Below the pieces are notes generated by a model. The model worked only from the letters and a program-made list of their open reading frames with translations, was not told the origin of the DNA and ran no database searches. A DNA stretch of 64,000 bases from Streptomyces sp. NBC_00178 (lineage in GTDB: Bacteria; Actinomycetota; Actinomycetes; Streptomycetales; Streptomycetaceae): the NCBI RefSeq assembly GCF_036206005.1, contig NZ_CP108143.1, positions 3,238,001 through 3,302,000 of the forward strand, in the 5' to 3' direction. This document shows, piece after piece, positions 25,023 to 33,027 of the stretch (its first letter is position 1; each line of letters opens with the position of its first letter). The position numbers and the translations under genes were made by a program.

Positions 25023-25427
25023 TCACCCCGGGGGCGTGCGGGGCGGAGCGGGACGGAGCCCGTCGTCCGCGTGTGCCTGTTCGGGCTGCGCGTCCGTCTC
25101 CGAGGTCTCGAAGATGCCCCGGATGCCGGTCACGGTCAGGATCCGTTCGAGGAACGCGGGCGGGTCCTCCAGGCGGAGACGCACGCCACGCGCGCTGGTG
25201 ATCCGGTGGATCTGGAGCAGCGTGGACACGCCCATCGAGTCGCACAGCCGCAGCTCCGCGCAGTCCAGGTGGAGCGCGTCCGGACCATGGGTGTCCAGGC
25301 ACTCCTGGGCCCGCGCGGCGAGTTCGCCACTGGTGTCGTAGTCCAGGTCACCGCCGATGCGCAGCCGCACCGTACGGGGTCCGGTCTCGACGGTCACCAT
25401 GAGGAGCGGATGGGGCAGGGCGGTCAT
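25023..25427 (-). CDS. STAS domain protein coupled to the B12-binding gene
   Basis: 134 aa. STAS core VRLRIGGDLDYDTSGELAARA, LHLDCAELRLCDSMGVSTLLQ with candidate phosphorylated Ser64 after Asp, and FLERILTVTGIRGIFE, followed by a 25-residue acidic/Pro tail. Its ATG overlaps the stop of the cobalamin-binding gene (ATGA), which in turn overlaps the phosphatase gene, so three proteins come from one transcript. Likely the substrate of that phosphatase; the partner kinase is not in the operon and may be the ATPase at 24059. Confidence 0.88.
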   Translation of the reverse strand: MTALPHPLLMVTVETGPRTVRLRIGGDLDYDTSGELAARAQECLDTHGPDALHLDCAELRLCDSMGVSTLLQIHRITSARGVRLRLEDPPAFLERILTVTGIRGIFETSETDAQPEQAHADDGLRPAPPRTPPG

Positions 25428-26518
25428 GCGGGAACTCCGGAGGTGTGACCGGCAGCCAGGGTGGCGTCCAGCAGGAGACGGGCGTGGTCGAGCAGCCGTA
25501 CGCAACGGGGGAAGTCCTGGAGTTCGGCCGCGAGGATGTCCAGGGCGGGGCGCAGGGACATGGCCGGGACGCCGCGGGCGGTGAGGATGCCCGCGGTCCA
25601 GGTCAGGAAGGTCGTGAGCAGCTCGTCGTCGTCCGTGTAGAGACCGACGGCGAGGCGGTCGACGATGTGGGCGATGTCCTCCGCCGTGTGTTCCCGCTGC
25701 CGGTCCGTGTAGGACCTCATCGCCGGGAAGGCGTTCTCCAGCTGGAGCATGACCTCGCGTACGAGCTGCCCCTGGTTGCGGGCGACGTAGGTGTACTCCT
25801 GGTCGGCGAGGTGCGGCAGGTCGTCCACCTGCGTGCGGCCGACGGCCAGGTCGGGGGCCGGGATGCCGTCGGCGAGCCGCCGGGCGGCGGTGCGCGCGTC
25901 CGGGGCCCAGGCGTTGGCGCCCAGCAGGCGCGCGTAGCGCCCGTCCGGCCCGAAGGCCGCTCCGCCGGCGAGGACGGGAACCCCGATCGCCTGGCAGGCG
26001 GTGATCGCCGCGTGCGCGGTGGGCAGCCGGGTGGGCAGGGACGACGAGAGCGCGACGATCTCCGCGCCGCTGGTGTGCAGATGGGAGATCAGGTGCGGGG
26101 TGGGGACCTGGGCACCGAGGAAGTCGACCCGCCAGCCTCGCAGCGAGAGGACCTCCGCGAGCAGCCTGGCCGGGAGCACGTGCCATTCCCTGTCGACGCA
26201 GGCCACCGTGATCCTGCCGAGGTGCGGGACCGTACGGGTGGCCGGATGGTGGGCGAGCGCCGCGATGACCCGGTCGGCTATCGCGCTCGCGGCGTGCTCC
26301 GCCGCGACGGTGAGGCGGTTCGCCGCCCACTCGGTGCCGACCTTCTCCTGGACGGGCGCGATCACGTCGAGCAGAGCGGATTCGGCGTCCAGGCCGTCGT
26401 CCAGGGCGGCGAGGACGATGCCCGCGGCGGCGTACTCGTCGCGACCGGTGACGGCGGTCCACAGCTGGTCCCGCAGTCCCCGGAAGTCGTCCGTGCCGGT
26501 GGTGACAGGCGTGTTCAT
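25424..26518 (-). CDS. Cobalamin-binding protein, CarH-like sensor module without DNA-binding domain
   Basis: 364 aa. Residues about 20-90 form a helical bundle containing W64-x9-E74-H75, the Wx9EH motif of CarH-type adenosylcobalamin photoreceptors. Residues 102-225 are a Rossmann-like B12 domain with E111-W-H113 (ExH, lower ligand), the SSL segment near 159-161 and GG at 185-186. The CarH histidine directly after the Trp is Ala here, and the Gly of ExHxxG is Pro116. Residues about 235-355 are an extra helical domain recalling RsbR-type sensor N-domains (SLRPALDILAAEL). There is no MerR HTH. Four-base overlaps join it to a SpoIIE phosphatase and a STAS gene. It probably senses B12 or light; this is inference. 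Confidence 0.8.
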   Translation of the reverse strand: MNTPVTTGTDDFRGLRDQLWTAVTGRDEYAAAGIVLAALDDGLDAESALLDVIAPVQEKVGTEWAANRLTVAAEHAASAIADRVIAALAHHPATRTVPHLGRITVACVDREWHVLPARLLAEVLSLRGWRVDFLGAQVPTPHLISHLHTSGAEIVALSSSLPTRLPTAHAAITACQAIGVPVLAGGAAFGPDGRYARLLGANAWAPDARTAARRLADGIPAPDLAVGRTQVDDLPHLADQEYTYVARNQGQLVREVMLQLENAFPAMRSYTDRQREHTAEDIAHIVDRLAVGLYTDDDELLTTFLTWTAGILTARGVPAMSLRPALDILAAELQDFPRCVRLLDHARLLLDATLAAGHTSGVPA

Positions 26519-28197
26519 GCGGTGTACCTGCCCCGCGTGTGCCCGTTCACCGCACTCAGGTGCGTGGTCCGCGGCGCGGTGATCGCCACGAGGGCCATGT
26601 CGTCGTGCCTGCCGTCGCGCAGCCACTGCGACGCGAGCATCTGGATGCGCTCCACCACCGCTTCGCCCGGCATGCCCGCGCAACCCGACAGGGCCCGTGC
26701 GAGGCGCTCCTCACCGAAGAGTTCGTCGCCCATCGGGCCGCCTCGCGCCTCGGTGACCCCGTCGGTGTAGAGCAGGCAGGTCTCGCCCGGCTGCAGCTGG
26801 ACCTCCACGCTGCCGGCCTCGATGTGCGGCAGGGCTCCGACGAGGGTGCCGTGCGTGGTGACCTCCTCGACCGTGCCGTCGTTGCGCACGACGAGCGGGG
26901 CGGGGTGGCCGGCCGAGGTGAGCCGCAGCCGCACCTGGTTCTCCGTCCGTACGACGGAGGCGAGCACCAGGGTGGCGAAGCGCGTGTGGTGCGAGTTCAG
27001 CAGCGCTCCGTTGAGGAGCCGCAGCATCTTCACGTGGTCGTCGGCCATCGGTGTCAGGGCCTGCAGCGTGTTGCGGATCTTGCCGGTGAGCACGGCGGCG
27101 TCCAGCCCCTTGCCGCAGACGTCGCCCAGGACCACCAGGGACGGGTCGGCGTCCGTGCTGCCGGGGTGTACGTCGTAGAAGTCGCCGCCCACCCGCTCGC
27201 GCGCGCCGGCCGGCTGGTAGCCGCCGGCGAACTCGACGCCGTTCACCCGGTGGAGGCGGGGCGGCAGGAGGTCCCGCATCAGGGTCCGGGTGATGTCGCT
27301 CTGCTCGGCGTAGAGGCGGGCGGCGGAGAGCGCGGCACCGGCGCGGGCGGCGAACTGCCTGGCGAAGAGTTCCTCGCTCTCGCTGAACTCCGCCCGCCCG
27401 CTGCTGCGCAGCAGGATCAGGGCGCCCGCGGGCACCCCGTGGCCGGGAAGGGGGGTGACCGCGACCGCCCCGATCGTTCCCGTAAAGCCTTCGGGCAGCA
27501 TCCACGCGGGCAGGGCGGCCGGGTCGATCCAGCGCGACGGGACGGGCGGGAAGCCCTGGAGCGCCTCGCTCAGACCGGGTACGAGCGACGGGTCGTCCGC
27601 GACCAGGACCCGGGTGGCCTCCTGGCCCGCGACGGCGTGCGCGATGGGCATGGTGCGCCCGGACGCGGGTGTGACGACGATCGCCGCGTCGGCGAGGTAC
27701 CGGGCGGCGAGGCGCGCGGTGGCCAGCATGCACCGCTCACTGTTCAGTGAGGCCATCAGCACGTTGGACGCCTCGGCGAGGAAGGTGGCCCGCTCGCGCT
27801 CCGTGGTGAGCGCCGCCTCCGCAAGTCGCTGGTCGGTGTCGTCGACCAGCCACCACACGACGTGCCCGTGAGCACCCCACGAGGGGTGGGCCTCGAAGCT
27901 CTGGTCCCCGATGTGGCCCCGGACCGATGCGGGGGCGGCGATGCCCTCCCCGTCCGTCCGTCCCGGAACCGCCCCGGCCGCGGCGAAGTCGGCGTGCGCC
28001 CGCGCCAGCCAGGAGGGTGCCGTATCCGCCAGGCCCGTCCCCGCCGCCAGGCCGTCGATCAGTGACACGGCGGCCGCGTTCGCCTCGACGACGGTTCCGC
28101 ACCGGTCGGCGACGAGCACGGGGTAGGGAGCGGTGACCCACACACCGCTCGTGGGCTGCTCATGAGTGATCGTGGCGGTTTCCTTCGGAGGAGCCAT
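26515..28197 (-). CDS. PAS-GAF-SpoIIE (PP2C) serine phosphatase
   Basis: About 560 aa from the ATG of MAPPKETAT; a GTG at 28230 is an alternative and neither has a strong ribosome binding site. Order: PAS-like (20-140, YPVLVADRCGTVVEANAAA), GAF-like (150-300, SNVLMASLNSERCMLATA), linker helix LYAEQSDITRTLMRDLLPP, then SpoIIE phosphatase with VGGDFYDV, GDVCGKGLDAAVLTGK, LYTDGVTEARGG and GRHDDMALVAI, so all metal-binding Asp residues are present. It should dephosphorylate a STAS antagonist, most simply the one two genes downstream. Four-base overlap with the B12-binding gene. Confidence 0.88.
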   Translation of the reverse strand: MAPPKETATITHEQPTSGVWVTAPYPVLVADRCGTVVEANAAAVSLIDGLAAGTGLADTAPSWLARAHADFAAAGAVPGRTDGEGIAAPASVRGHIGDQSFEAHPSWGAHGHVVWWLVDDTDQRLAEAALTTERERATFLAEASNVLMASLNSERCMLATARLAARYLADAAIVVTPASGRTMPIAHAVAGQEATRVLVADDPSLVPGLSEALQGFPPVPSRWIDPAALPAWMLPEGFTGTIGAVAVTPLPGHGVPAGALILLRSSGRAEFSESEELFARQFAARAGAALSAARLYAEQSDITRTLMRDLLPPRLHRVNGVEFAGGYQPAGARERVGGDFYDVHPGSTDADPSLVVLGDVCGKGLDAAVLTGKIRNTLQALTPMADDHVKMLRLLNGALLNSHHTRFATLVLASVVRTENQVRLRLTSAGHPAPLVVRNDGTVEEVTTHGTLVGALPHIEAGSVEVQLQPGETCLLYTDGVTEARGGPMGDELFGEERLARALSGCAGMPGEAVVERIQMLASQWLRDGRHDDMALVAITAPRTTHLSAVNGHTRGRYTA

Positions 28198-28431
28198 GAG
28201 GGGGGGCTCGCCGGGAGCGAGCCGCACCACCTTCCAACTGGACGGACATTACTTTCCCTTCGGCAACCATTGCCCAGACGGGCGTCCGATGGCAACCCGC
28301 CCTCGGCTCCCGTCCCCCTCCCGGGGGCCTGACCGGCGTGTTGTCCACAGGCCAGGCCCGGAACCTTCACCGCGTGCGCACGAATCCGGCACCCGGTCCG
28401 GCACGGGCACGCGGCCGGAGCCCGAGTCCCC

Positions 28432-29640
28432 TCAGTCTGCGGCCGGACGGCCGTGCCAGTCGAGGCACAGCACCAGTGCGTCGTCCACGGTCGGCCCGGA
28501 GCCGCGGTGGCCCAGCACCCGCTCCAGCAAGGCCCTCGGCACCTGGGTCGCCAGCAGCAGCCGGGTCTCGGTCATCGCCCTGACGAGCGCGTGCAGGCTG
28601 TACTTCTCGCCCGCGGGCGACAAGGCGTCGTAGACGCCGTCGCTGATGAAGAACAGCCGGTCACCGGGCTCCACGGTGAAGTGCTGCGGTGTGTAGACCG
28701 TGTCCTCGAACATCCCGAGCGGCATCTGCGCGTCCAGCTCGATCTGCTCGACCGTCCCCTCGCGCATGCGCCAGATGCGCGGCGACCCCGCGTCGATGAT
28801 CTCCACGTCGCCGGTACGGAGCTGGAAGCGGAGCAGCAGCGTGGCCAGGAACCTGCTTCCGTGGTGCTGGCCGTAGAGGGCCTGGTCGGCCAGGTACGCC
28901 TGGTCCGCCAGACTGAGGCCCGCGCGGCGCGCGTTGCGCAGGGCGTTGACCGCCAGATTGGTGAGCAGCGCGGCGTCGATCCCCTCACCCATCCCGTTGT
29001 TCACGGTCAGGGTGAGCTCGTCGGCCGACGTGGACCAGTCGAAGTTGTCGCCGTGGATGGCGTAGGCGGGCTCCAGCTGCGCGCCGATGCTGTACTCGGG
29101 GCGGGCGCACGACCGGCCCGGCAGCAACTGCCACTGCATCTCGGCGGCGAGGGTCAGCCGCTCGGCGCGCCGGGCCTGGAGGAACAGGTCGGTGTCCCGT
29201 TCCGCGACGACGATCTCGTGCGCCAGCGCGTCGGCGCATGCCCGCAGGTCCGCCACCACGGCCGCGTCGGGGCCCGTTCCGCCGTCGGGCAGTGTGACGC
29301 TCAGCACGCCCTGCCGGTCGCCGCGGACACTGACCGGTACATGCACGGTTACAGTGGACGCACCGGGGTCGCGCACAGAGTGCGGCTCCTGCGCGCCGAA
29401 GGCCCGGCCGGGGTCACTGCCGTGGACCGGCACAGGCCTGCGGGTGTGGGGCAGGACACCGACCGGCTGGAGCTGTGTCATCGCGTAGTCGGCGACGAGC
29501 AGTTCCACCTGCGAGGCCCCGTGACGGCTCAGGATCGAGGCCCGGAGCGCGTCGAAGATCTGGTGCGGGGCGGCCTCGCGCAGTACACGCTCGACGCCGC
29601 TGGGTCTGTCCATCTGTACCGGACCTGCTTTCGTTGACAT
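28432..29640 (-). CDS. SpoIIE-type PP2C phosphatase with altered metal-site motif
   Basis: About 402 aa from the ATG at 29640. The first 150 residues are a GAF-like sensor (VELLVADYAMTQLQPVGVLP). The phosphatase domain starts at EMQWQLLPGR and has HGDNFDWS, VNNGMGEGIDAALLTN, RLFFISDGVYDALS and GPTVDDALVLCLDW. In the usual DVxGxG motif the first Asp is Asn215 (NGMGEG). Activity may be reduced or metal preference changed. Divergent from a MarR gene across 67 bp that includes a 12-bp palindrome. Confidence 0.82.
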   Translation of the reverse strand: MSTKAGPVQMDRPSGVERVLREAAPHQIFDALRASILSRHGASQVELLVADYAMTQLQPVGVLPHTRRPVPVHGSDPGRAFGAQEPHSVRDPGASTVTVHVPVSVRGDRQGVLSVTLPDGGTGPDAAVVADLRACADALAHEIVVAERDTDLFLQARRAERLTLAAEMQWQLLPGRSCARPEYSIGAQLEPAYAIHGDNFDWSTSADELTLTVNNGMGEGIDAALLTNLAVNALRNARRAGLSLADQAYLADQALYGQHHGSRFLATLLLRFQLRTGDVEIIDAGSPRIWRMREGTVEQIELDAQMPLGMFEDTVYTPQHFTVEPGDRLFFISDGVYDALSPAGEKYSLHALVRAMTETRLLLATQVPRALLERVLGHRGSGPTVDDALVLCLDWHGRPAAD

Positions 29641-29679
29641 ATTTTCATCACGCGACTGTTCACATCGACCAGCCGGAAC

Positions 29680-29691
29680 GGGCATATGCCC
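29680..29691. promoter_or_regulatory. 12-bp palindrome between phosphatase and MarR genes
   Basis: GGGCATATGCCC is a perfect palindrome in the 67-bp divergent gap, 16 bases before the MarR start. A possible MarR operator. Confidence 0.35.
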
Positions 29692-29707
29692 CACACGGGA
29701 GTGTCAC

Positions 29708-30214
29708 ATGCGCGAGGAGCCAGCCCAGAAGCTCGACCGGTATGCCCCGGACGAGGTGCCCGAGGTCAGGCAGGTCCTCGAACTCCTGGAGGTGGCCTGG
29801 GAACGCGGCCGCCACACCCTCACGACCTCACCGGTCTCCGCGGCGCAGATCCGTGTGATGTACATCATCGAGCGCGAGCCGGGCATCAACCTCCGGACGC
29901 TGGGCAGGCACCTGGACGCGGCCGCCCCCTCCGTCAGCCGCCTGTGCGACCGGCTGCAGGCGGCGGGGTTCGTACGCAGGACCCCGCGCCCCGACGACCG
30001 CCGCGAGATGCTGCTGGACCTCACCGACGCGGGCACCGCACACCTGCGTGACGTACGGCGCCGTCGCGAACAGGGCCTGCACCAGGCGCTGAAGCGCATG
30101 ACCCCCGCCGCGCGCGAGGCGCTCGCCACCGGGCTGGCCGCGTTCTGCGAGGCGGCCACCGAACCCCTGCTGGCGGCCCCCGAGCAGCCGCCGAAGCATC
30201 AGCAGACCGTCTGA
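29708..30214 (+). CDS. MarR family transcriptional regulator
   Basis: 168 aa. Winged HTH: INLRTLGRHLDAAAPSVSRLC, then QAAGFVRRTPRPDDRREMLLDLTDAG, the MarR wing with the DDRRE signature. A long first helix (DEVPEVRQVLELLEVAWERG) would form the dimer interface. Divergent from the PP2C gene, so it may control that phosphatase, and itself, through the shared 67-bp region. Such MarR/phosphatase pairs occur elsewhere in Streptomyces signalling loci. Ligand unknown. Confidence 0.9.
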   Translation: MREEPAQKLDRYAPDEVPEVRQVLELLEVAWERGRHTLTTSPVSAAQIRVMYIIEREPGINLRTLGRHLDAAAPSVSRLCDRLQAAGFVRRTPRPDDRREMLLDLTDAGTAHLRDVRRRREQGLHQALKRMTPAAREALATGLAAFCEAATEPLLAAPEQPPKHQQTV

Positions 30215-30245
30215 GGCGTGCCGGCGGGCACGTCCCGCGCCGTGC

Positions 30246-31751
30246 TCACCCGGCGCCGGCCAGTTCGCCGCTCAGGGCCCCGTGCAGCCGGGCGCTCCGC
30301 TCGTCGAGGCCGACGAGCTCCACCCGCTTGCCGCGCTGCTCGTACTTCGTCGTGACGGCGTCCAGGCTCGCGACGGCCGAGGCGTCCCATATGTGCGCGC
30401 CGGACAGGTCGATGACGACCTCGTCGGGGTCGGTGGCGTACGCGAACCGGCCGGCCAGGTCGTTGGACGAGGCGAAGAAGAGCGCGCCGGTGACGGAGTA
30501 GACGACCTGGCCGCCGTCCGGGTCCATGACGGCGGTGACGTCGGCGAGGTGGGCGACCCGCCGGGCGAAGATGACCATCGCGGTGACCGAACCGACGACG
30601 ACCCCGACGGCGAGGTTCTCGGTGACGACGACGCAGACCACCGTGATCACCATGACCGCGATCTCACCGGCGGGCATCCGCTTGAGGGTCCGGGGTGCGA
30701 TGGAGTGCCAGTCGAAGGTCGCGAAGCAGACCATGACCATGACCGCGACGAGGGCGGCCATCGGGATGCGGGAGACGAGGGGTCCGCACGCGATGCAGAG
30801 CACCATCAGGAAGACGCCCGCGAGGAAGGTCGACAGCCGGGTGCGGGCGCCGGACACCTTCACGTTGATCATGGTCTGCCCGATCATGGCGCACCCGCCC
30901 ATGCCGCCGAAGAAGCCGGTCACGATGTTGGCGACGCCCTGGCCGATGGACTCGCGGGTCTTGCTGGACCGGGTGTCCGTGATCTCGTCGACGAGCTTGG
31001 CCGTCATCAGCGATTCCATCAGCCCGACCAGCGCCATGGCCAGTGCGTAGGGGGCGACGGTGGTCAGCGTGTCCAGGGTGAAGGGCACGTCCGGGAGACC
31101 GGGGACCGGCAGGGTCGAGGGCAGCTCGCCCTTGTCCCCGACCGTCGGTACGGCGATGCCCGCGGCGACGGTGATCGCCGTCAGGATGACGATGGAGACG
31201 AGGGGGGCGGGCACCGCCCTGGTGATCCTGGGGAAGAACACCATGAGGGCCAGTCCGCCCGCGACCAGCGGGTACACGGGCCAGGGGACGTCGCTCAGTT
31301 CGGGGACCTGGCCCAGGAAGACCAGGATCGCCAGGGCGTTGACGAAGCCGACCATCACGCTGCGCGGCACGAACCGCATGAGTTTCGCGACGCCGAGCGC
31401 ACCGAGGACGATCTGGAGGACCCCGCCGAGGAGGACGCCCGCCACCAGGTAGCCGAAGCCGTGTTCCCGGTTGAGCGGGGCGATGACGAGCGCGACGGCG
31501 CCCGTCGCGGCGGAGATCATCGCCGGCCTGCCGCCGACGACGGAGATGACGACGGCCATCGTGAACGCGGAGAACAGGCCGACCGCCGGATCGACACCCG
31601 CGATGACCGAGAAGGAGATGGCCTCGGGGATCAGTGCGAGGCCCACGACGAGCCCGGCGAGGACCTCGGTGCGCAGGACCCCGGGGGACAGCCAGTCGGG
31701 CCGGAAGCCCTTCGGCCGGATGGCCGGGAAGGACGGCGGGAAGAAGCTCAA
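30246..31751 (-). CDS. SulP family anion transporter with C-terminal STAS domain
   Basis: About 501 aa from a TTG giving LSFFPPSFPAIRP. The frame continues upstream for 62 residues, but that part is Pro/Arg-rich and lacks transporter homology. SulP signatures: VLAGLVVGLALIPEAISFSVIAGVDP, GGRPAMISAATGAVALVIAP, FGGMGGCAMIGQTMINVKVSGARTRLS. The STAS domain (about 400-495) has AHIWDASAVASLD, with Ala where regulatory STAS proteins carry a phosphorylated Ser. Likely imports bicarbonate or sulfate. Divergent from a MerR regulator, with a 24-bp palindrome between them. Confidence 0.85.
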   Translation of the reverse strand: MSFFPPSFPAIRPKGFRPDWLSPGVLRTEVLAGLVVGLALIPEAISFSVIAGVDPAVGLFSAFTMAVVISVVGGRPAMISAATGAVALVIAPLNREHGFGYLVAGVLLGGVLQIVLGALGVAKLMRFVPRSVMVGFVNALAILVFLGQVPELSDVPWPVYPLVAGGLALMVFFPRITRAVPAPLVSIVILTAITVAAGIAVPTVGDKGELPSTLPVPGLPDVPFTLDTLTTVAPYALAMALVGLMESLMTAKLVDEITDTRSSKTRESIGQGVANIVTGFFGGMGGCAMIGQTMINVKVSGARTRLSTFLAGVFLMVLCIACGPLVSRIPMAALVAVMVMVCFATFDWHSIAPRTLKRMPAGEIAVMVITVVCVVVTENLAVGVVVGSVTAMVIFARRVAHLADVTAVMDPDGGQVVYSVTGALFFASSNDLAGRFAYATDPDEVVIDLSGAHIWDASAVASLDAVTTKYEQRGKRVELVGLDERSARLHGALSGELAGAG

Positions 31752-32042
31752 GGGGGCCTGACCTGTCGTGGATTCGGGCGCGTCCGGCGGGCCGGGGCGT
31801 GCGGGGACTGCGGGACGGACGGGACCTGCACGGAGAAACGGTCCGTCCGTGGCGGCAGACGCGGGAACCGCCGAGGGGCCTGCCCTGGGCTTCCGCCGGT
31901 GCGGGTTCGGCGCTCCGGGACTGCGGAACACCGGCACTCAGAGACTCCGGGGCACCGGATGCCGGAGAAGCGGCTCCGCCGCCCGTTCCCTTCCGGTCCC
32001 GGCCGGAGACGTCGTCGGCCCCGGCCCACCGGCAGCGGACAA

Positions 32043-32066
32043 CTCTACCCTGACGTCAGGGTAGAG
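32043..32066. promoter_or_regulatory. 24-bp perfect palindrome, probable MerR operator
   Basis: The half-site CTCTACCCTGAC is followed directly by its perfect complement. A partial second site GACGTTAGGGT starts 4 bases further on (32070-32080). It lies between the divergent SulP transporter and MerR genes, 75 bp before the MerR start, where a MerR dimer would bind. Confidence 0.6.
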
Positions 32067-32140
32067 ATGGACGTTAGGGTGGGGCCGAAGCGCCGTCCCC
32101 ACCCGGTCACGGCGGGAGCCGGCAGGACCCAGGGGGCACC

Positions 32141-32551
32141 GTGAGCGGCACACACATGCAGATCGGCGAGGTCGCCACGCGCACCGGACTGTCGCTGCGC
32201 ACCATCCGGCACTACGAGGAGACCGGGCTCGTCACACCCTCGGCCAGGTCACGGGGCGGGTTCCGGCTCTACACCGAGGCGGACGTGGCCCGCCTGATGG
32301 TCATCCGCCGGATGAAGCCGCTCGGTTTCACCCTGGAGGAGATGCGGGACCTGCTGGAGGCGGTGGACCTCCTCGACGCCGAGGAGGGACCGGCGGCACA
32401 GGAGCGCGACGCACTCCTGGAGCGCGTCCGGTCCTACGAACGCTCCGCGACCGAGCAGGTCGCGAAGCTGCGCGTCCAGCTGGCGCGGGCCGAGGAGTTC
32501 GCCCTGACCCTGCGCACACGCCTGGACCGGAGCGGGACCACGGGAGACTGA
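32141..32551 (+). CDS. MerR family transcriptional regulator
   Basis: 136 aa. MerR N-terminal winged HTH MQIGEVATRTGLSLRTIRHY, then GLVTPSARSRGGFRLYTEADV and the second helix-turn-helix IRRMKPLGFTLEEMRDLLE. The C-terminal half is a coiled-coil dimer helix (ERSATEQVAKLRVQLARAEE) with no cysteines, so it is unlikely to be a metal-thiol sensor. GTG start with AGGGGG upstream; an in-frame ATG 15 bases later is possible. It probably controls the divergent SulP transporter through the 24-bp palindrome. Confidence 0.9.
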   Translation: MSGTHMQIGEVATRTGLSLRTIRHYEETGLVTPSARSRGGFRLYTEADVARLMVIRRMKPLGFTLEEMRDLLEAVDLLDAEEGPAAQERDALLERVRSYERSATEQVAKLRVQLARAEEFALTLRTRLDRSGTTGD

Positions 32552-32612
32552 ACGACCGAAGGGCCGAAGGCCGAATGTCGAAACGCCGGATTGCTCACGT
32601 TTCGCCGGGTAC

Positions 32613-32655
32613 GGAGATCATTCTTCGGCCATTCATTGGCCGAAGAATGATCTCC
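32613..32655. repeat. 43-bp perfect inverted repeat
   Basis: Perfect 19-bp arms GGAGATCATTCTTCGGCCA and its complement surround a TTCAT loop, 62 bp after the MerR stop and 61 bp before the small membrane protein. It is less GC-rich than its surroundings and has no T tract. It may be a terminator or an operator. Confidence 0.8.
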
Positions 32656-32715
32656 AGCCCCACCGTGCGGCCTGCCGATGCAAGGAGCAGCGACTCCCGA
32701 GGAGGCACCCCCGGC

Positions 32716-33027
32716 ATGGATGACCTGCTGTTGGCCCTGGCCGTCCCGGCCGTGGTCCTCGCCAGTGGGGTGTACGCGGTGTGCGACTGCCGCCGCATGC
32801 GCCGGAACCCGCCTCCGCCCCACACCCGGCGGGCCGCCCGGGCCGCCGCGCGCGACGTGCTGCGCAGGGCCGAGGCCGTCGTCGGCGGCGCGTACGAAAC
32901 CCTCGGCGGGCTCTACACCGATCCGGCGGCCCCGCATCCGGCGCAGGACACCCCGGTCGTCACCGGCCGGCGGGCCGCCAGCCGGGATCGCGGCCCGTCA
33001 CGGCCAGCACCCGTTCGAAAGGCGTAG
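32716..33027 (+). CDS. Small membrane-anchored protein (103 aa), unknown
   Basis: One N-terminal membrane segment, MDDLLLALAVPAVVLASGVYAV, followed by a basic tail (CDCRRMRRNPPPPHTRRAARAAA), so it is probably anchored with the C-terminus inside. GGAGG lies about 11 bases before the ATG. Its last 68 bases overlap the 3' end of the opposite-strand DinB-like gene, which is unusual. No family recognised; it could also be a shorter protein or a spurious frame, but the hydrophobic start and ribosome site support it. Confidence 0.5.
   Translation: MDDLLLALAVPAVVLASGVYAVCDCRRMRRNPPPPHTRRAARAAARDVLRRAEAVVGGAYETLGGLYTDPAAPHPAQDTPVVTGRRAASRDRGPSRPAPVRKA

Noticed and set aside
32553..32655. Insertion sequence end suggested by the perfect inverted repeat
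   Set aside because: No transposase, no matching second end and no target duplication in the neighbourhood.
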